Part shown: positions 36,401 to 38,128 of the stretch, one piece after another
How positions within the stretch are numbered: the first letter of the stretch is position 1
How the letters are laid out: each line of letters opens with the position of its first letter
Assembly (NCBI GenBank): GCA_020443345.1
Contig: JAGRIH010000052.1
Coordinates: 2,137-40,264 of the forward strand
Source of the DNA: Halioglobus sp.
GTDB taxonomy: Bacteria; Pseudomonadota; Gammaproteobacteria; Pseudomonadales; Halieaceae
Direction: 5' to 3'
DNA length: 38,128 nt
Translations under genes and position numbers: made by a program
The notes under the pieces: model-generated
What the model saw: the letters and a program-made list of their open reading frames with translations, nothing else
What the model was told of the DNA's origin: nothing
Databases searched by the model: none

Positions 36401-37956
36401 AAGGGAGCAGGTCCTGGAAACTGTTTTCGCAGTACGGGTTTCAACAGTTTTCCAGAGGCATTTCGAGGCAGGGCATCTACCAGTTCATAGAGCTGAGGCA
36501 CCTTATAGCCTGCGAGATTCTGTTTGCAGTAGGCTTTCAGGGACTCGGGCGTTGGACTGGCACCGCTGGAGGGCACGACAATAGCCAGCGGTGTTTCGCC
36601 CCATTTTTCGGACTCGATGCCGATAACCGCCGCTTCCACTACCTCCGGACAACCTGCCAGCACGTTTTCCAGTTCCGCGGGGTAGATATTTTCACCACCG
36701 GAGATAATCATGTCTTTCATCCGGTCACAAACGGTAATGAATCCATCCTCGTCGATAGTGCATAGATCGCCCGTGTGCAGCCAGCCATTTTTCAAGGCTT
36801 CCTCGGTGGCTTCAGGTTTGTTCCAGTATCCCAGCATGATGTGCTGACCCGCCAGAATCAATTCACCAACCTCTCCACTGCCAGGCTTCACATCATCTCC
36901 CTTACTGTCGACGACTCGCGCTTCTGTGTGCATCTGCGGTTTACCGCAGGAGCCCGCCTTGACTTTGGCATCCCTGGGCAATAAAAGCGTGCCGGGCCCG
37001 CAGGATTCGGTTAATCCGTACGCCTGGTTTATCGCAATGCCGATTTTCTCGTATGCCTGCAGCAGAGAGACAGGAACGGGACATGCACCGGTCGCAATCC
37101 AGCGGATACTCGACATATCGGTTTGCTGACGCTCTGGGGCCGCCAGCATAGACTGCAGCAGTGCCGGTACCGACATGGCGATGGTAATTCTCTCCTGCTC
37201 GATCGCTTTGAACATCAGATGTATATCGATGTTGCGCATGATCACACCGGTGGCGCCGCGGTGCACAAGCATCGATACGGGGTTGAGACAGCCGACATGA
37301 AACATGGGCATGGGCAGCAGGAAGCGGTCGTCATTACGCAAATCAGAGGTGGTCATGCTGGTCAGTTCGGCCCAGAGCATACCGTGGTGACTGTGCATGA
37401 CGCCCTTTGGACGGCCAGTGGTGCCTGAGGTATACATGATAAACAGCAGGTCATTGTCACAGGCTCCGACGGGCGGCTCCGTATCGGGCATCGCCTGGGT
37501 AACGCGGTCATAATCTACCGCGTATGTGGGAATATCAGCGGTTGAGGCGATAGCATTGACGCGGATAAATCGTTCTACCCCGACGTCATTGTCGTCGCGC
37601 AACTGCGCGATGGTATCGTCAAAGTCTGCATCGTAGATGAGTGCTTTGGAACCAGAATCCTCCAGGATATATGCAATTTCATTGGCCACCAGGCGCCAGT
37701 TGACGGGCACCATCACTGCGCCGATTTTGGCGGTAGCAAAGTAACTTTCGACAAATTCAATACCGTTTTTCAGCAGGATCGCCACGCGATCACCCGGCTT
37801 GATAGCCTGCCCCAGCAGCGCATTGGCGGTTTGGTTGCAGCGCGCGTTGAGTTCAGTGAATGTAAAACGGCGGTCTCTCTCGAACTCGACAAAAGCCGGG
37901 ACGGAAGAGCTGATCTGGGAGCGCTTTTTTAAGGACAGTCCGACATTGTGACTCAT
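36397..37956 (-). CDS. Acyl-CoA synthetase (AMP-forming)
   Basis: 519 residues of the ANL superfamily. Motifs in order: P-loop-like YTSGTTGRPKGVMHSHH, AYGLTESCG, YWNKPEATEEAL, GWLHTGDL, DRMKDMIISGGENIYPAELE, and the C-terminal catalytic lysine in RNASGKLLK. It activates a carboxylic acid with ATP and ligates CoA; length and motifs fit medium/long-chain or aromatic/terpenoid acid ligases. GGAG stands 6 bp before the ATG. Its stop overlaps that of the convergent flavoenzyme gene (CTAA shared). It could supply acyl-CoA for the reductase and WS/DGAT, or activate acids formed by the P450 route. Substrate not predictable. Confidence 0.92.
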   Translation of the reverse strand: MSHNVGLSLKKRSQISSSVPAFVEFERDRRFTFTELNARCNQTANALLGQAIKPGDRVAILLKNGIEFVESYFATAKIGAVMVPVNWRLVANEIAYILEDSGSKALIYDADFDDTIAQLRDDNDVGVERFIRVNAIASTADIPTYAVDYDRVTQAMPDTEPPVGACDNDLLFIMYTSGTTGRPKGVMHSHHGMLWAELTSMTTSDLRNDDRFLLPMPMFHVGCLNPVSMLVHRGATGVIMRNIDIHLMFKAIEQERITIAMSVPALLQSMLAAPERQQTDMSSIRWIATGACPVPVSLLQAYEKIGIAINQAYGLTESCGPGTLLLPRDAKVKAGSCGKPQMHTEARVVDSKGDDVKPGSGEVGELILAGQHIMLGYWNKPEATEEALKNGWLHTGDLCTIDEDGFITVCDRMKDMIISGGENIYPAELENVLAGCPEVVEAAVIGIESEKWGETPLAIVVPSSGASPTPESLKAYCKQNLAGYKVPQLYELVDALPRNASGKLLKPVLRKQFPGPAPF

Positions 37957-38128
37957 GCTTACTCCAGTGAATTGTGCAAAAGCCTTGAGGAACCGGCATT
38001 AGTGGAGATTGTAGTACAGGTTTGCCGGGACTGCGCGGAATGCGTGTAGCACCTCGCCCTCGACTTGGACGACAGACGCCAGCGTTTAAGAGATCCATCG
38101 CCTGCCCCGGTGGTCACCTTAAAATCCC
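37957..38128. other. Upstream region of the acyl-CoA synthetase gene
   Basis: 172 bp to the window edge. It should contain the synthetase promoter, but I see no convincing -35/-10 pair and no gene. Confidence 0.3.

Overview
The window looks like a chromosomal segment of a free-living gammaproteobacterium. The markers are an ATP-type PEP carboxykinase, ribosomal protein S20, DinG, AidB, two RND efflux pumps, a c5-like cytochrome and PHA-granule genes. The mix of polyhydroxyalkanoate genes, an F420-type LLM oxidoreductase, wax-ester enzymes and a TonB receptor resembles marine oligotrophic lineages such as the Halieaceae/Cellvibrionales. That placement is an inference from gene content, not a tree.

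Left part (1-21.0 kb, visibly GC-rich): the 5' end of a peroxiredoxin gene; a PhaD-like TetR regulator with two phasins; an RND pump (periplasmic adaptor plus permease) meeting pckA tail to tail; a small PHA-system protein; rpsT, with a near-consensus promoter buried in the end of the neighbouring gene; a second RND pump on the minus strand; a small membrane protein; a PlsC-like acyltransferase overlapping dinG; an AidB-type acyl-CoA dehydrogenase; a lipoprotein cytochrome c; and an LLM-class oxidoreductase.

Right part (about 21.1-38.0 kb, clearly lower GC): a lipid/isoprenoid metabolic cluster. It holds a patatin-like lipase, a wax ester synthase/DGAT (WS/DGAT), a 3-alpha-hydroxysteroid-dehydrogenase-like SDR, an alcohol-forming fatty acyl-CoA reductase of the Marinobacter 661-aa type, a TetR regulator with a perfect palindromic operator, an operon of cytochrome P450, EXPERA/EBP-like membrane protein and ferredoxin-NADP-type reductase, a TonB-dependent receptor with a 2,4-dienoyl-CoA-reductase-like flavoenzyme, and an acyl-CoA synthetase. 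The acyl-CoA reductase and WS/DGAT together make a complete two-step route from acyl-CoA to wax ester. The receptor, P450, SDR, flavoenzyme and CoA ligase read as uptake and oxidation of a hydrophobic, possibly sterol- or terpenoid-like compound.

Non-coding structure worth attention: a 208-bp element with 24-bp terminal inverted repeats between the SDR and the acyl-CoA reductase; palindromes and 12-bp-phased repeats in the control regions of the TetR gene and the P450/receptor pair; back-to-back near-consensus promoters between WS/DGAT and the SDR; and a decayed gene remnant behind WS/DGAT. No rRNA, tRNA, CRISPR array or intact insertion sequence was seen.
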